Made by a program: the position numbers and the translations under genes. From CAVYXZ01 sp965223835 (GTDB lineage Bacteria > Chloroflexota > Anaerolineae > Aggregatilineales > Phototrophicaceae), in assembly GCA_965223835.1 (NCBI GenBank), contig CBDCXQ010000001.1, forward strand, positions 2,666,001-2,730,000: 64,000 nt of DNA, written 5' to 3'. The notes beneath the pieces are model-generated. The model did no database searches. It was not told where the DNA came from and saw nothing but the letters and a program-made list of their open reading frames with translations. Each line of letters starts with the position of its first letter. The stretch's first letter is position 1. Below, one piece after another: positions 63,274 through 64,000 of this stretch.

Positions 63274-64000
63274 GGACTTTATCCCTGATCCCCAGCGCAT
63301 CCAGCATCGGGCGGAATTTGAGCGCCGTTTCTTGCCACTCAGATTCGGGTTCGCTGCCGCCGACAATGCCGGCCCCGGCATACAACCATACCCGTTTATC
63401 CTGACTCACCGCCGAGCGAATCGCCACCCCAAACACGCCGTCCAGCCTGTGGTCAATCCAGCCAATCGGTGCCGCATACCAACCACGCGGGACCGGCTCC
63501 ATCTCGGTCATGAATTGCAACGCCATATCACGTGGTTTACCACCCATCGCCGGGGTTGGATGCAACTGTTCAATTACGGGCAAAATCCCTGAATCAGTGT
63601 TGAGCGTACCCGAAACCGGCGTGTGCAAGTGCATAATGTTGCTCAACCTCAGCACATCTGGCTCGCTGGGCACATGGAGTTCAGATGTCATCGGCTGTAA
63701 CCGTTCGCACAACGCATCCACTACTAGCGCGTGTTCATGCCGATTCTTGGGATCGTCAAAGATTTCCTGGGCATAAGCCGCGTCTTCTACTGCACTTTGT
63801 CCCCGGCGAATCGACCCCGCCAGCGCCATTGTCTGCAACTGCCGTCCCTGCACTTGCGCCAGCAATTCGGGCGTCGCACCATAAAAGGCATGATGAGGCC
63901 GCGGCTCAAACAGGAAGCGATAACAACCCGCATACTGCTCGCTTAGGTATTCCAGCGCAGCATCGACATTTACATTCTGGGCAAAGCGAATTTCCGCCAC
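63266..64000 (-). CDS. menF: Isochorismate synthase MenF, 5' part beyond the window
   Basis: Last 244 residues of a chorismate-binding enzyme: A-L-A-G-S-I-R-R-G, R-H-E-H-A-L-V-V, P-T-P-A-M-G-G-K-P, Y-A-G-A-G-I-V-G-G-S. Converts chorismate to isochorismate. The frame is open to the right edge; full-length family members are about 450 residues, so roughly half the gene lies outside. The beginning of the operon, and possibly menC, would be there. Confidence 0.88.
   Translation of the reverse strand: MAEIRFAQNVNVDAALEYLSEQYAGCYRFLFEPRPHHAFYGATPELLAQVQGRQLQTMALAGSIRRGQSAVEDAAYAQEIFDDPKNRHEHALVVDALCERLQPMTSELHVPSEPDVLRLSNIMHLHTPVSGTLNTDSGILPVIEQLHPTPAMGGKPRDMALQFMTEMEPVPRGWYAAPIGWIDHRLDGVFGVAIRSAVSQDKRVWLYAGAGIVGGSEPESEWQETALKFRPMLDALGIRDKVHV

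Overview
The window looks like a piece of a Chloroflexota chromosome, probably Anaerolineae or a close relative. This is inferred from Thr/Pro-rich linkers in secreted proteins, SH3b-SGNH lipoproteins, a kinase-STAND-WD40 protein, a classical Men pathway and 2-oxoacid:ferredoxin oxidoreductase; no 16S or other marker is present. Genes are packed very tightly: about 50 coding regions, no RNA genes, insertion sequences or CRISPR seen, and only one gene-free stretch of about 300 bases.

Region 1 (0.1-3.6 kb): a secreted tandem esterase whose first domain has lost its catalytic Ser and His, then a SulP anion transporter. Region 2 (3.6-12.7 kb) is the most striking: one SH3-SGNH lipoprotein on the minus strand, and divergently a nine-gene plus-strand operon. 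It holds two repeats of [SGNH hydrolase + four-Cys lipoprotein], a 38-residue one-helix peptide ending W-I-Y-Q-G-F that resembles DltX, an MBOAT acyltransferase (DltB-like), a membrane-anchored SGNH protein (DltD-like), an acyl carrier protein (DltC-like) and a fatty-acyl-AMP-ligase-like adenylating enzyme in the place of DltA. I read this as a Dlt-type machine that exports an acyl group, probably not D-alanine, onto a cell-envelope polymer.

Region 3 (12.7-37.7 kb) is catabolic: RidA, a creatininase-family amidohydrolase, an orphan sugar-binding protein, two formylglycine-type sulfatases, a PfkB sugar kinase, two enolase-superfamily acid-sugar dehydratases (one ManD/RspA-like), a large FAD/Fe-S dehydrogenase, an MFS transporter, a B12-dependent diol dehydratase with fused large and medium subunits, an SDR interrupted by two one-base insertions, an RraA-like protein, a CBS/KorA/KorB-CBS operon, an SGNH hydrolase, an M20 amidohydrolase and UxuA-type mannonate dehydratase. 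Together these suggest use of sulfated or uronic-acid-containing polysaccharide.

Region 4 (37.9-50.1 kb): a 1492-residue kinase-STAND-TM-WD40 protein and its SH3/FecR-like secreted partner, flanked by two very large secreted beta-helix proteins with Thr-rich linkers. Region 5 (50.4-54.5 kb): a minus-strand sugar-acid operon (D-2-hydroxyacid dehydrogenase, VOC protein, Gfo/Idh/MocA oxidoreductase, two KduD-like SDRs). Region 6 (54.6-57.2 kb): an ABC exporter pair and a TSUP permease. Region 7 (57.2-64.0 kb): a menaquinone operon menF-menD-menB-menE-menH followed by an overlapping M19 dipeptidase; menF runs off the right edge.
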